DNA of 64,000 nucleotides from Azomonas agilis (lineage in GTDB: Bacteria > Pseudomonadota > Gammaproteobacteria > Pseudomonadales > Pseudomonadaceae). Made by a program: the position numbers and the translations under genes. The stretch spans positions 1-64,000 of the forward strand of contig NZ_VLKG01000007.1 of the NCBI RefSeq assembly GCF_007830255.1, read 5' to 3'. Below the pieces are notes generated by a model, which worked only from the letters and a program-made list of their open reading frames with translations, did no database searches and had not been told where the DNA came from. Each line of letters starts with the position of its first letter. Positions within the stretch are counted from its first letter, which is position 1. Below are positions 33,597-43,598 of this stretch, one piece after another.

Positions 33597-36299
33597 TTAG
33601 GGCATGACCTGAGGTTGAGTGGTGGAGCCTGGGGGCACTTCTGTGAGTTGTTCAATTAATGCCTGTTGCAGACGCGCACAGAGGCTAGGGTCTGATAAGG
33701 ATTGATTTTGAGCATCGGTGACAAAGAAAACGTCCTCCACGCGCTCGCCCAAGGTAGCGATTTTGGCGTTCTGCACCGAGAGTTCAAAGTCTCGGAACAG
33801 TTGTCCCACTCGGGCCAATAAGCCGGGACGATCAGGAGCTACGATTTCAATCACCGTAAATACACGCTGTCTATCGTTGTATAGGGTAATTTTGGGCGCA
33901 AAGGCAAAGTGTTTGAGCTGCCGAGGAACACGCCGCTGGATGATGGTTTGATAGTTTCCGGGGTTACGCAGCGCCTCAATCAGCGCCTGACGAATGGCTT
34001 CTATACGCTCGGAGTTATGGCCGATGGAGCTGCCGTCCGCCTCCAATACCACATAGGTATCTAGTGTGAACTGGCTGATAGAAGTCAAGATACGTGCATC
34101 GTGAATGTTCAGGTTGAGCTGATCCATCACTGCCACCGTCGCCGCGAAAAAATCGTGCTGGTCAGGGGCATAGATGAAAATTTGTGTGCCACCTTCAAAC
34201 TCACGGGGCGAGGTTTCCTTAATCAAAATTAAGGGCTCAGTGGTGCTGGCGTGCTCGATAATGGCATCAGTGTGCCAAGCCACGTCATTGGCGGTATGGC
34301 GTAGAAAATAATCGTCGCCCAGTTGCTTCCACAGGTGTTCGACATCGTCTGGGTCGGTACCGCCTCGCACCAGTAAATCCAAAGCGGCTTGTTGGGTCTG
34401 CTGAATTTGCTCTTCGCGTCCGAGCGGGTTTTCCAGTCCGCGTTTTAGGGCGCGTTTGGTTTCGGTGTAGAGCTGGCGCAGTAAGCTGGCTCGCCAAGAG
34501 TTCCACAGGGTAGCATTGGTGGCGTTAATGTCGGCAACCGTCAGGATATAGAGGTAATCCAGATGAATTTCGTCGCCGACAAATTGAGCAAAATCATTAA
34601 TGACTTGAGGATCAGATAGGTCTTTACGCTGCGCGGTAGTGGACATCACTAAATGGCTGCGTACAAGCCACACAATGAGTTCCGTATCCCAGCGGGGGAG
34701 CTGATGTTGCTCGCAAAATGCTTGGGCATAGACTGCACCCAATTCGGAGTGGTCGCCGCCGTGTCCTTTGCCAATGTCGTGGTACAGACCGGCGATGTAT
34801 AAAAGCTCTTGTTTGGGGAGTTTTTCAAACAGCCGACTGGCCAGTGGGTATTTTTCTGCTTGAGCTGAATGACGCAGCTTGCGTAGATTTTTAATCAGGT
34901 TCAGGGTATGCGCATCTACGGTATAGCTGTGGAACAAATCATGCTGCATTTGGCCGACAATGTAGCCAAATTCGGGCAAATAACGTCCTAAAATGGCGTA
35001 GCGGTGCATGCGGCGTAGATTACGGTAAACACCTTCTTTGCAGCGCAAGATCTCTATAAATAATCGCGTGTTTTCGGGATTGTTGCGGAAGTGTTCGTCA
35101 ATCAAATGGCGATGGTCACGCAATTGGCGAATAGTATCCGAACGCACCCCTAGAATTTCGGGATGCTGAGCTAAAATGACAAAGACTTCCAATAGGGCTG
35201 AGGGGCTGCGCTCAAAGACTTTATCGCCACTGACTTCAAGGTAGCCATCCCGAATTTGAAAGTGCTCATTAAGCGTGATGGGCGCTTCATTACTGTGGGG
35301 CGTGAGGATGACCTCTTCGAAATACTGCTTGATGAGGTCGTTCAGCTCTGCAACCACCATCACCACGCGATAGTATTTTTGCATGAAGCGTTCAACGGCC
35401 AATTTGGCGTTGTCGGCTTCAAAGCCCAGCATACCGGCGATTTTACGTTGGTAGTCAAACAGCAAACGGTCTTCGGCGCGGCCTGCTAATAGATGTAGGG
35501 CATAACGCACGCGCCATAAAAATTCTTGGCAGGAGGTGAGGGAAGCGTATTCGCTTTCAAGGATAAATCCCTTACGCACCATCGCCGGTAAGTTTAGGGT
35601 GCCAAATTGACGGCGGGCGATCCACAAGATGGTTTGGATATCCCGCAACCCACCTGGAGAGCCTTTAACATTGGGCTCTAGGTTGTATTCGGTATCGTTG
35701 TATTTTTCGTGGCGGGTCAGCACTTCTTGGCGCTTGGCTAGGAAAAATGCCTTGCTAGGCCACATATGTTCAGGGGCTGTTACCTCTTGCATCTGTTGGC
35801 GTAAGCGTTCAGGGCCAGCGATGGTGCGGCTTTCCATCAGGTTGGTGATGATGGTGAGATCGCCCCGCGCTTCATCGGCGCATTCTTGTACGGAGCGCAC
35901 GCTTTGACCAACTTCTAAGCCAATATCCCAGAGTAGGGTCAAAAAGCGCTCAATGGAGTCGCGGTGGGCTTCGTGTCCTCCTTCTTCCAGCAGAATCAAC
36001 AGATCAATATCTGAGTAGGGGTGCAGCTCTCCTCGGCCATAGCCACCCACAGCCAGCAGAGCGATGTTGGGCTGGGCTTCCCAGTTGAACTGTTGCCATA
36101 TTTGGTACAGCAGTTGGTCGATCAGCCAAGCCCGCTCAGTCACTAAGACACGAATGTCATGGCCTGAGGTAAAGCGCTCGTCCAATACTTGGCGTGCTTT
36201 ACGTAGGGCTTGTTTGAATAAGGTGATGGGAGGAGTGCCTTGGGCCAGTTCTGCTTGAATCTGCTGAGTGTCGAACAGCTCTGGATCCGCCTGAAACAT
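33597..36299 (-). CDS. glnD: Bifunctional PII uridylyltransferase/uridylyl-removing enzyme
   Basis: This 900-residue nitrogen-status sensor modifies PII proteins. The domain order is as expected: nucleotidyltransferase ([19 protein letters not shown], with the catalytic GxG...DxD), a linker GlnD domain, an HD domain ([18 protein letters not shown]) and two C-terminal ACT domains ([34 protein letters not shown]). The length is normal. It lies between map and dapC on the same strand. Confidence 0.97.
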   Translation of the reverse strand: MFQADPELFDTQQIQAELAQGTPPITLFKQALRKARQVLDERFTSGHDIRVLVTERAWLIDQLLYQIWQQFNWEAQPNIALLAVGGYGRGELHPYSDIDLLILLEEGGHEAHRDSIERFLTLLWDIGLEVGQSVRSVQECADEARGDLTIITNLMESRTIAGPERLRQQMQEVTAPEHMWPSKAFFLAKRQEVLTRHEKYNDTEYNLEPNVKGSPGGLRDIQTILWIARRQFGTLNLPAMVRKGFILESEYASLTSCQEFLWRVRYALHLLAGRAEDRLLFDYQRKIAGMLGFEADNAKLAVERFMQKYYRVVMVVAELNDLIKQYFEEVILTPHSNEAPITLNEHFQIRDGYLEVSGDKVFERSPSALLEVFVILAQHPEILGVRSDTIRQLRDHRHLIDEHFRNNPENTRLFIEILRCKEGVYRNLRRMHRYAILGRYLPEFGYIVGQMQHDLFHSYTVDAHTLNLIKNLRKLRHSAQAEKYPLASRLFEKLPKQELLYIAGLYHDIGKGHGGDHSELGAVYAQAFCEQHQLPRWDTELIVWLVRSHLVMSTTAQRKDLSDPQVINDFAQFVGDEIHLDYLYILTVADINATNATLWNSWRASLLRQLYTETKRALKRGLENPLGREEQIQQTQQAALDLLVRGGTDPDDVEHLWKQLGDDYFLRHTANDVAWHTDAIIEHASTTEPLILIKETSPREFEGGTQIFIYAPDQHDFFAATVAVMDQLNLNIHDARILTSISQFTLDTYVVLEADGSSIGHNSERIEAIRQALIEALRNPGNYQTIIQRRVPRQLKHFAFAPKITLYNDRQRVFTVIEIVAPDRPGLLARVGQLFRDFELSVQNAKIATLGERVEDVFFVTDAQNQSLSDPSLCARLQQALIEQLTEVPPGSTTQPQVMP

Positions 36300-36354
36300 G
36301 ATATGGGTTTTCCTTCAGTGTTTTGAACTTAGAGGCTTGGCAGTGAGGCGGTTA

Positions 36355-37137
36355 TTAAGGCCCGATCCGGCGGATGGTTTCTTCAGAGCGCAGGGTCAGA
36401 ATCTCGTATCCTGTAGCTGTGACCAGCAGTGTATGTTCCCATTGAGCCGACAGTTTGCGGTCTTTAGTAATCGCCGTCCAACCATCGCCCATTAAGCGGG
36501 TATCGGCCACGCCTTGGTTGATCATAGGTTCAATGGTGAAAATCATGCCTTCTTTGAGTTCAATGCCGGTACCTGCGCTACCGTAGTGCAGGACTTGAGG
36601 TTCTTCGTGGAAGAGTCGGCCAATGCCGTGCCCACAGTATTCGCGCACAACAGAGAAACCTTGGCGTTCGGCGTGTTTTTGAATGACTGCGCCGATATCT
36701 CCTAAATGGCAACCGGGGCGTACTTGTTCGATACCTAAGTAGAGGCACTCTTGGGTAACGCGGCTTAAGCGCTCGGCCCAGTCAGGTACTTTGCCTACGA
36801 GGAACATTTTGCTGGTGTCGCCGTGGTAGCCATCTTTGATTACCGTGATATCCACGTTAATGATGTCACCATTTTTTAATGGTTTGTCGTTGGGAATACC
36901 GTGACACACCACCTGATTGATGGAGGTACAGATGGATTTGGGGTAGCCCTTATAGTTTAAGGGGGCGGGAATGGCTTGCTGCACATTCACAATATAGTCG
37001 TGGCAAATCTGATCCAGCGTATTGGTGGTAACGCCCGGTTTGACATGCTCGGCAATCATCTCCAGCACTTCTGCCGCTAGTCGCCCGGCCACGCGCATTT
37101 TTTCGATTTCTTCAGGAGTTTTAATAAGGACGGGCAT
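36355..37137 (-). CDS. map: Methionine aminopeptidase, type I
   Basis: This 260-residue metalloenzyme removes N-terminal methionine. Metal ligands appear in INVDITVIKDGYHGDTSKMF (two Asp), YCGHGIGRLFHEEP (His), FTIEPMI (Glu) and WEHTLLV (Glu). The ATG at 37137 (MPVLIKTPEE) has GAGG 5 nt upstream and is preferred over an in-frame ATG six codons earlier. It is divergent from rpsB, the classical arrangement, and is followed by glnD after 55 bp. Confidence 0.97.
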   Translation of the reverse strand: MPVLIKTPEEIEKMRVAGRLAAEVLEMIAEHVKPGVTTNTLDQICHDYIVNVQQAIPAPLNYKGYPKSICTSINQVVCHGIPNDKPLKNGDIINVDITVIKDGYHGDTSKMFLVGKVPDWAERLSRVTQECLYLGIEQVRPGCHLGDIGAVIQKHAERQGFSVVREYCGHGIGRLFHEEPQVLHYGSAGTGIELKEGMIFTIEPMINQGVADTRLMGDGWTAITKDRKLSAQWEHTLLVTATGYEILTLRSEETIRRIGP

Positions 37138-37264
37138 GCAAACCTCTAGGCTCAATCGCGTAAGTTAAGACACATAAGAGGCTAGATAATAAACTAAAGC
37201 CGAACAAGCAGCAGCGTGCTCTGTATGTAGCTCAGGGCCTTTGATCTGGTCTAACAGAAGTCTT

Positions 37265-37275
37265 TGTGCTATAAA
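37265..37275 (+). promoter_or_regulatory. Extended -10 promoter of rpsB
   Basis: TGTGCTATAAA followed directly by GCGC matches the extended -10 plus GC-rich discriminator form described for gammaproteobacterial rpsB promoters. A good -35 is not evident, as is typical for extended -10 promoters. A start point near 37282 would give a leader of about 120 nt before the rpsB start codon. Confidence 0.65.
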
Positions 37276-37331
37276 GCGCACCGCTCAACAGACAGGCTGT
37301 TGTAGCTTAATTCCACACACGTATCGACACA

Positions 37332-37361
37332 CCATCTAGGGTGCCCTTAAGGGTTGGATGG
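37332..37361 (+). promoter_or_regulatory. rpsB: Structured rpsB leader, candidate S2 autoregulatory site
   Basis: CCATC (37332-37336) pairs with GATGG (37357-37361) around the palindrome CCCTTAAGGG in the untranslated leader of rpsB. In E. coli, S2 represses its own operon through the leader RNA. Whether this element does so here is inferred from position only. Confidence 0.4.
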
Positions 37362-37402
37362 CGGGATGCGTGGAGGCCTAACCCAAGATTGAGGAATAGT
37401 CC

Positions 37403-38143
37403 ATGTCTCAAGTTAATATGCGCGATATGCTGAAGGCCGGTGTGCATTTCGGTCACCAAACCCGTTACTGGAACCCAAAAATGGGCAAGTACATTTTTGG
37501 TGCGCGCAACAAGATTCACATCATCAACCTCGAAAAAACTCTGCCTATGTTCAACGAAGCCCTGAGCTTTGTTGAGAAACTGGCTGCCGGTAAAAACAAA
37601 ATCCTATTTGTGGGCACCAAGCGCTCTGCCAGCAAACTGGTACGCGAAGAAGCCGCCCGTTGTGGCCAACCTTATGTTGATCACCGTTGGCTCGGCGGCA
37701 TGCTGACCAACTACAAAACCATCCGTGCCTCTATCAAGCGCTTGCGTGAGCTGGAAACCCAGTCTCAAGACGGTACTTTTGACAAGTTGACCAAAAAAGA
37801 AGCTCTGATGCGTAGCCGCGATCTGGAAAAACTGGAGCGCAGCTTGGGCGGTATCAAAGATATGGGTGGCCTGCCAGACGCGATGTTTGTCATCGACGTT
37901 GAGCACGAGCGTATCGCCATCACTGAAGCCAACAAACTGGGCATCCCAGTGATTGGCGTAGTGGATACCAACAGCAGCCCTGAGGGCGTGGATTACATCA
38001 TCCCCGGTAACGATGATGCCATCCGTGCTGTGCAACTCTATTTAGGGGCTATGGGTGATGCCATCCTGTCTGGCCGTCAGCGTTCCGGTGCTGCTATCGA
38101 CGAATACGTTGAAGAGCAAGTCACTGAAGTAGTTGAAGGCTAA
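37403..38143 (+). CDS. rpsB: 30S ribosomal protein S2
   Basis: This 246-residue small-subunit protein is unmistakable from [53 protein letters not shown] and [21 protein letters not shown] precedes the ATG. It is the first gene of the rpsB-tsf pair, separated from tsf by a strong hairpin. Codon use is strongly biased (CTG, CGT/CGC), as expected for a highly expressed gene. Confidence 0.99.
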   Translation: MSQVNMRDMLKAGVHFGHQTRYWNPKMGKYIFGARNKIHIINLEKTLPMFNEALSFVEKLAAGKNKILFVGTKRSASKLVREEAARCGQPYVDHRWLGGMLTNYKTIRASIKRLRELETQSQDGTFDKLTKKEALMRSRDLEKLERSLGGIKDMGGLPDAMFVIDVEHERIAITEANKLGIPVIGVVDTNSSPEGVDYIIPGNDDAIRAVQLYLGAMGDAILSGRQRSGAAIDEYVEEQVTEVVEG

Positions 38144-38163
38144 GGGGTTCGGTACTCCCCGTC

Positions 38164-38192
38164 TGTAGGCTCAGTCGCTGGCTGAGCCTACA
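38164..38192 (+). terminator. Hairpin between rpsB and tsf
   Basis: A perfect 11-bp stem (38164-38174 with 38182-38192) with a 7-nt loop lies in the 117-bp rpsB-tsf gap. It has no T-run. The same gap in E. coli holds a partial attenuating terminator, so differential expression of the two genes is the likely role. Confidence 0.55.
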
Positions 38193-38260
38193 CTTGACTG
38201 ACGATCGGCTGTAAGCCGAGTAGTCCATCCATTAATACCCTTAAATAGAGGATTTTAAGC

Positions 38261-39124
38261 ATGGCAGAGATTACAGCCGCTTTGGTTAAAGAACTGCGCG
38301 AGCGCACTGGCCAAGGCATGATGGAATGCAAAAAAGCCCTAGTAGCAGCCGCTGGTGACATCGAAAAAGCCATCGACGATATGCGTGCTTCTGGAGCCAT
38401 TAAAGCGGCTAAAAAAGCGGGTAACATCGCTGCTGAAGGCTCTATCGCCATCAAAGCAGAAGGCAATGCCGCTACTATCATCGAAGTCAACTCTCAAACT
38501 GACTTCTTGGCCCTGCAAGAAGACTTCAAAGCCTTCGTTGCTGAGAGCCTGAACCATGCCGTTGCTGAAAAGCTGACTGAGGTTGCTCCTCTGGTATCGG
38601 CTCGGGAGTCCGCTCGTGAAGCTTTGGTGGCTAAGTGCGGTGAAAACGTCAACATTCGTCGTCTGACTCGTGTTGAAGGTGATGTGATCGGTACTTACCT
38701 GCACGGTCATCGTATTGGTGTGTTGGTGGTTCTAAACGGCGGTAACGAAGAGCTGGCTAAGCAAATTGCTATGCATGTCGCTGCTTCTAACCCAGCCGTT
38801 TTGAGCCCTGCAGATATCTCCGCTGAACTTATTGCCAAGGAAGAAGAAATCTTCCGTCAATTGAACGCGGATAAGATGGCCGGTAAGCCTGAAAACATCG
38901 TTGAAAACATGGTTAAAGGCCGTATCGCTAAGTTCAAGGCCGAAGCCAGCTTGGTAGAGCAAGCTTTCATCATGGATCCAGAGGTTAAAGTCGGTGATTT
39001 GGCTAAAAAAGCCGGTGCTGAGATCCTGTCCTTCGTACGTTACGAAGTGGGTGAAGGCATCGAGAAAGCTGAAGTAGACTTCGCTGCTGAAGTAGCTGCT
39101 CAGGTTGCTGCCAGCAAGCAATAA
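38261..39124 (+). CDS. tsf: Elongation factor Ts
   Basis: This 287-residue guanine-nucleotide exchange factor for EF-Tu has the diagnostic N-terminus VKELRERTGQGMMECKKAL and the TDFLA motif (EVNSQTDFLALQEDF). MHVAASNP and the C-terminal dimerisation region are as expected. AGAGG precedes the ATG. A clear intrinsic terminator follows the gene. Confidence 0.99.
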   Translation: MAEITAALVKELRERTGQGMMECKKALVAAAGDIEKAIDDMRASGAIKAAKKAGNIAAEGSIAIKAEGNAATIIEVNSQTDFLALQEDFKAFVAESLNHAVAEKLTEVAPLVSARESAREALVAKCGENVNIRRLTRVEGDVIGTYLHGHRIGVLVVLNGGNEELAKQIAMHVAASNPAVLSPADISAELIAKEEEIFRQLNADKMAGKPENIVENMVKGRIAKFKAEASLVEQAFIMDPEVKVGDLAKKAGAEILSFVRYEVGEGIEKAEVDFAAEVAAQVAASKQ

Positions 39125-39150
39125 GGTCGGGCCGCCTTAAAGGCTATAGA

Positions 39151-39178
39151 GAGGCTACCCCTATGGGTGGCCTTTTTG
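39151..39178 (+). terminator. Intrinsic terminator of tsf
   Basis: AGGCTACCC (39152-39160), a CTAT loop and GGGTGGCCT (39165-39173) form a 9-bp stem followed by TTTTT. This is a textbook intrinsic terminator. The next gene, pyrH, begins 195 bp after tsf and presumably has its own promoter. Confidence 0.85.
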
Positions 39179-39319
39179 CCACATGGCCTAGCAATTTTTG
39201 CAGTATCAGCGTGCTTAGTGCTAGTGCAAGGGAACTTGATACCAGAGGTCATGGTCAAGTCATAGCTGATCGCTCAGTCAGATAGTTGTCTTTACGCAAA
39301 GCTCCAGGGGGATACACCA

Positions 39320-40060
39320 ATGGCTCAAGCTATGAGCGGGCAAAAGCCTCGCTACAAACGCATTCTGCTTAAGTTGAGCGGTGAGGCCCTCATGGGAACT
39401 GAGGATTCAGGGATTGATCCTAAGGTACTGGATCGTATGGCCTTGGAAATTGGCCAACTGATCGGTATCGGTGTCCAAGTTGGTTTAGTGATTGGCGGTG
39501 GCAATTTATTCCGAGGTGCTGCTTTGTCAGCGGCTGGAATGGATCGCGTCACCGGGGATCACATGGGCATGTTAGCTACGGTCATGAATGCCTTAGCCAT
39601 GCGCGATGCCTTGGAGCGCTCTAATATTCCTGCCTTGGTGATGTCTGCCATTTCTATGGTGGGTGTGACAGACCACTACGATCGACGTAAAGCGGTGCGC
39701 CATCTCAGTGCTGGAGAGGTTGTGCTGTTTTCAGCTGGAACAGGTAATCCTTTTTTTACCACCGATTCGGCAGCCTGTTTACGTGCTATTGAGGTACAGG
39801 CTGATATAGTGCTCAAAGCCACTAAAGTCGATGGCGTTTATACCGCCGATCCCATGAAGAATGCTCAGGCTGAAAAATACGACCGCTTGAGCTATGACCA
39901 AGTATTGGCAGAAAAACTAGGGGTGATGGATTTAACTGCGATTTGCCTATGCCGTGATCACAACATGCCCTTGCGAGTGTTTAATATGAATAAGCCCGGT
40001 GCTCTGTTGAATATTGTATTGGGCGAGTCCGAAGGAACTCTGATCGAGGAGTCGAAGTAA
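39320..40060 (+). CDS. pyrH: Uridylate kinase
   Basis: This 246-residue UMP kinase of the amino-acid kinase fold makes UDP. Key parts are [56 protein letters not shown] and [10 protein letters not shown]. Its stop overlaps the frr start by one base (TAATG), so the two are coupled. Confidence 0.98.
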   Translation: MAQAMSGQKPRYKRILLKLSGEALMGTEDSGIDPKVLDRMALEIGQLIGIGVQVGLVIGGGNLFRGAALSAAGMDRVTGDHMGMLATVMNALAMRDALERSNIPALVMSAISMVGVTDHYDRRKAVRHLSAGEVVLFSAGTGNPFFTTDSAACLRAIEVQADIVLKATKVDGVYTADPMKNAQAEKYDRLSYDQVLAEKLGVMDLTAICLCRDHNMPLRVFNMNKPGALLNIVLGESEGTLIEESK

Positions 40061-40617
40061 TGATCAACGAGATCAAACAGGATACCCAGGAGCGTATGCA
40101 AAAAACCCTGGAAAATCTGAGTACTGTTTTTGCCAAGATCCGTACCGGTCGGGCTCATCCCAGCATTCTCGATGGCGTGATGGTTTCTTATTACGGTGCA
40201 GATACTCCTTTGCGTCAGGTGGCCAACGTGATTGCAGAAGACTCACGCACCTTGGCCCTCAGTGTCTTCGATAAGAGCATGATCCAAGCGGTAGAAAAGG
40301 CCATCATGACGTCGGATTTAGGCTTAAATCCAGCGACTGCGGGCACAACTATTCGGGTTCCCATGCCACCTTTAACCGAGGAAACCCGCAAAGGCTATAC
40401 CAAGCAAGCTAGAGCCGAAGCCGAGCACGCCCGTGTAGCAATACGTAATATCCGCCGTGATGCCCTAGCGCAGTTAAAAGACTTGCTGAAAGAGAAGGAA
40501 ATCAGCGAAGACGACGAGCGTCGGGCACAGGATGATGTGCAAAAAATCACCGATCGCTTTGTGGCTGAAGCCGATAAGCTGCTGGAAAAGAAAGAAGCCG
40601 ATTTAATGGCTGTTTAA
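40060..40617 (+). CDS. frr: Ribosome recycling factor
   Basis: This 185-residue factor splits post-termination ribosomes with EF-G. Recognisable parts are [52 protein letters not shown] and [13 protein letters not shown]. It is translationally coupled to pyrH. A hairpin lies downstream, before uppS. Confidence 0.98.
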   Translation: MINEIKQDTQERMQKTLENLSTVFAKIRTGRAHPSILDGVMVSYYGADTPLRQVANVIAEDSRTLALSVFDKSMIQAVEKAIMTSDLGLNPATAGTTIRVPMPPLTEETRKGYTKQARAEAEHARVAIRNIRRDALAQLKDLLKEKEISEDDERRAQDDVQKITDRFVAEADKLLEKKEADLMAV

Positions 40618-40645
40618 TCAGCTATGAATTAGGCGGTCGAACAGG

Positions 40646-40673
40646 CCTCTTAGGGTGCATTGCTAAGAGGTTT
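40646..40673 (+). terminator. Stem-loop after frr
   Basis: CCTCTTAG (40646-40653) and CTAAGAGG (40663-40670) form a perfect 8-bp stem with a 9-nt loop, followed by TTT. It is probably a weak terminator in the 190-bp gap before uppS. Confidence 0.55.
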
Positions 40674-40807
40674 ACGGCTGTGCGCTCAGCGCCCAATCGA
40701 CATCAGGTGTGGTTCCTTTTTAGGACTACCTGATAAAAAGAATCACCAGCATTCTGATCTTGAGTTAAGTATCTGAGTAGTGCTGGCACTGCACCCAGAG
40801 TTGCTGT

Positions 40808-41563
40808 ATGGAAAAGCTTGTCATGCAAAACATTCCCCGCCATGTGGCCATCATTATGGATGGAAATAATCGCTGGGCTAAAAAGCGCTTATTACCGGGA
40901 ATCGCGGGACACAAGGCAGGGGTAGATGCAGTGCGGGCTGTGATTGATACCTGCGCTAACGCAGGCGTGGAGGTGCTGACCCTGTTTGCCTTTTCTAGTG
41001 AAAATTGGCAACGCCCAGCAGGGGAGGTCAGTGCCTTGATGGAGCTGTTTTTAGCAGCTTTACGCCGGGAAGTGCGTAAGCTAAAGGAAAATTCCATTCG
41101 TTTGAAAATTTTAGGTGATTGCTCGCGTTTTCACCCTGAGCTGCAAAAAGCCATACAGGATGCTGAGGCGGCTACAGCCGATGGGCAACGTTTTACCTTG
41201 CAGGTGGCTGCGAACTACGGTGGGCAATGGGATATTGTGCAGGCAGCACAGCAGTTAGCTCAGCAAGTTCAGGTGGGCACATTGACACCGGATGCCTTTA
41301 CTCCAGAGTTGTTCCAGCAGCACCTTTCTACAAGGGATGCACCTCCGGTTGATTTGTGCATCCGTACTGGCGGTGAGCAACGCATCAGTAATTTCCTGCT
41401 GTGGCAGATGGCCTACGCAGAGCTGTATTTTACCGAGGCGTTTTGGCCTGATTTTAAACAAGATGCCATGCAAGCGGCGCTGGATAGCTTCGCTAAGCGG
41501 CAGCGGCGTTTTGGAAAAACCGATGAGCAAGTTCAGGCTGAGGTCTCTTCTTCATCATGCTAA
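40808..41563 (+). CDS. uppS: Undecaprenyl diphosphate synthase
   Basis: This 251-residue cis-prenyltransferase makes the C55 lipid carrier for cell-wall synthesis. Catalytic Asp lies in the motif VAIIMDGNNRWAKKR. FAFSSENWQRP and the C-terminal LCIRTGGEQRISNFLLWQMAYAE-type block (RTGG, SNFLLWQ, YAELYF) follow. The ATG at 40808 is used; a second ATG at 40823 is possible. Its end overlaps cdsA by 7 bases. Confidence 0.97.
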   Translation: MEKLVMQNIPRHVAIIMDGNNRWAKKRLLPGIAGHKAGVDAVRAVIDTCANAGVEVLTLFAFSSENWQRPAGEVSALMELFLAALRREVRKLKENSIRLKILGDCSRFHPELQKAIQDAEAATADGQRFTLQVAANYGGQWDIVQAAQQLAQQVQVGTLTPDAFTPELFQQHLSTRDAPPVDLCIRTGGEQRISNFLLWQMAYAELYFTEAFWPDFKQDAMQAALDSFAKRQRRFGKTDEQVQAEVSSSSC

Positions 41564-42378
41564 AACAACGCATCATCACCGCCCTGATTTTATTTCCTAT
41601 CGCGCTATTGGGCTTTTTTGCTTTAAATGGTGCCGCCTTCGCTAGCTTCATTGGTAGTGTGATTGTATTAGCTGCTTGGGAGTGGGCTCGATTAGCGGGT
41701 TATCAGCAACAGTTCGTCCGTATTGGCTATGCGGCGGCTGTGGGATTGCTGTTGCTGTGTTTGTATCAAGTCCCTGCACTGGCTAAACCCGTATTGCTAT
41801 TAGGCGTAGCTTGGTGGTGTTGGGCGGTGTTTTTAGTGGTGCGCTATCCCAGTAGTGCGGTGTTTTGGGCCAAGCCGGGCATCGCTTTATTAATAGGCCT
41901 CCCATTACTGCTGCCTGCTTGGCAAGGGTTGCAAATACTTAAAACTTGGCCTCAGGGTCAGGGTAATACTTTGATTTTGATGGTGATGGTTTTAGTTTGG
42001 ACTGCGGATATTGGGGCTTATTTTGCGGGTCGCCGCTTTGGAGTGCGCAAATTAGCCCTAGCGGTGAGTCCTGGGAAAACTTGGGAAGGCGCCATCGGTG
42101 GTTTGGCAGCCTGTCTGTTACTGAGTTTTGGAGTTGGTTTATATCAGCACTGGGGCTGGCTACACTGGTTGTTGGCAATTCCGGGTATTGTGTTGGTGGT
42201 GGCCTGTTCCATCATCGGTGATTTGACGGAAAGCATGTTCAAGCGCAGCGCAGGGCTTAAAGACAGCAGCCAACTGTTACCGGGTCATGGTGGGATTTTA
42301 GATCGTATTGATAGCCTAACGGCCGCAGTTCCCGTATTTGCGGCTTTGCTCTTGCTATCGAGTTGGGGGAGTTGGTAA
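41557..42378 (+). CDS. cdsA: Phosphatidate cytidylyltransferase
   Basis: This 273-residue integral membrane enzyme makes CDP-diacylglycerol for phospholipid synthesis. Multiple hydrophobic helices are evident. The family signature appears near the C-terminus ([35 protein letters not shown]). The start overlaps uppS and the stop overlaps the dxr start by one base (TAATG), so the three genes are coupled. Confidence 0.97.
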   Translation: MLKQRIITALILFPIALLGFFALNGAAFASFIGSVIVLAAWEWARLAGYQQQFVRIGYAAAVGLLLLCLYQVPALAKPVLLLGVAWWCWAVFLVVRYPSSAVFWAKPGIALLIGLPLLLPAWQGLQILKTWPQGQGNTLILMVMVLVWTADIGAYFAGRRFGVRKLALAVSPGKTWEGAIGGLAACLLLSFGVGLYQHWGWLHWLLAIPGIVLVVACSIIGDLTESMFKRSAGLKDSSQLLPGHGGILDRIDSLTAAVPVFAALLLLSSWGSW

Positions 42379-43574
42379 TGGGGCATCCGTTGCGGGTTAC
42401 GGTATTAGGAGCAACGGGCTCTATTGGCCTAAGTACCTTAGATGTCATCGGTCGTCATCCCGAGCGTTATCAAGCCTTTGCCTTGACTGGGTTTTCTCGC
42501 ATGGCCGAGTTGGCCAAACTCTGTCTTGTACATCGTCCGCGCTATGCCGTAGTACCTGATGAGACTAACGCCGCTCTATTGCGTGACACATTATCTGAAG
42601 CGGGTTTGAATGCCGTTACTGAGGTATTAGTTGGAGCTGACGCGCTGTGTCAGGTCGCTTCTCACACGGATGTTGATGTGGTAATGGCCGCTATTGTGGG
42701 GGCGGTTGGCCTAAAACCCACCTTAGCGGCGGTGCAAGCCGGTAAACGGGTACTTTTGGCAAATAAAGAAGCTTTGGTGATGTCCGGTGCTTTATTTATG
42801 CAGGCGGTTAAGGAAAATCAGGCACTGTTATTACCGATTGATAGTGAGCACAACGCTATTTTTCAATGCCTGCCTACACAACAGGGCAATGATCTGAGAG
42901 CTCTGGGCGTGCGGCGTATTCTACTGACAGCCTCGGGAGGCCCGTTTAGAACTTGGCCATTAGAGGCTCTGGCTCAGGCTTCGCCCGAACAGGCTTGCGC
43001 ACACCCCAACTGGTCTATGGGGCGTAAGATTTCAGTGGATTCAGCCAGTATGATGAACAAAGGCTTAGAGCTGATTGAAGCCTGTTGGTTATTTAATGCA
43101 CGACCTGATCAGGTTGAGGTGGTGATTCATCCGCAAAGTGTCATCCACTCTATGGTGGATTATGTGGATGGCTCGGTATTAGCTCAGCTTGGTAATCCGG
43201 ATATGCGTACCCCCATTGCCCATGCACTGGCTTGGCCTGAGCGCGTTGATTCAGGGGTATCTCCTTTGGATTTAATACGTATTGGGCATTTGGAGTTTGA
43301 AACTCCGGATGAGGTGCGTTTCCCTTGTCTGGCTTTAGCTCGGCAAGCCGCTGAAGCGGGAGGAATAGCCCCCGCTATGCTAAATGCCGCTAATGAAGTT
43401 GCTGTAGCCGCTTTTTTAGACCAGCGTATTCGTTTTACGCAAATACCAATCTTGATTGCCCAAGTTCTGGAATCTGAGGCTATAACAGCAGCAACTTCCT
43501 TAGATGATGTATTACTGGCCGACCGTGTGGCTCGTCAGCATGCAGAGCGTTGGTTGCAGCAGCGCAACCTCTGA
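42378..43574 (+). CDS. dxr: 1-deoxy-D-xylulose 5-phosphate reductoisomerase
   Basis: This 398-residue NADPH enzyme makes MEP in isoprenoid synthesis. The nucleotide motif [15 protein letters not shown], the metal/substrate site [24 protein letters not shown], and [21 protein letters not shown]-type segments are present. The ATG at 42378 overlaps the cdsA stop and follows a G-rich ribosome-binding site; an upstream TTG at 42363 is unlikely. Confidence 0.98.
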   Translation: MGHPLRVTVLGATGSIGLSTLDVIGRHPERYQAFALTGFSRMAELAKLCLVHRPRYAVVPDETNAALLRDTLSEAGLNAVTEVLVGADALCQVASHTDVDVVMAAIVGAVGLKPTLAAVQAGKRVLLANKEALVMSGALFMQAVKENQALLLPIDSEHNAIFQCLPTQQGNDLRALGVRRILLTASGGPFRTWPLEALAQASPEQACAHPNWSMGRKISVDSASMMNKGLELIEACWLFNARPDQVEVVIHPQSVIHSMVDYVDGSVLAQLGNPDMRTPIAHALAWPERVDSGVSPLDLIRIGHLEFETPDEVRFPCLALARQAAEAGGIAPAMLNAANEVAVAAFLDQRIRFTQIPILIAQVLESEAITAATSLDDVLLADRVARQHAERWLQQRNL

Positions 43575-43598
43575 CTTGAGCCAGTTCGGGAGATTGAA

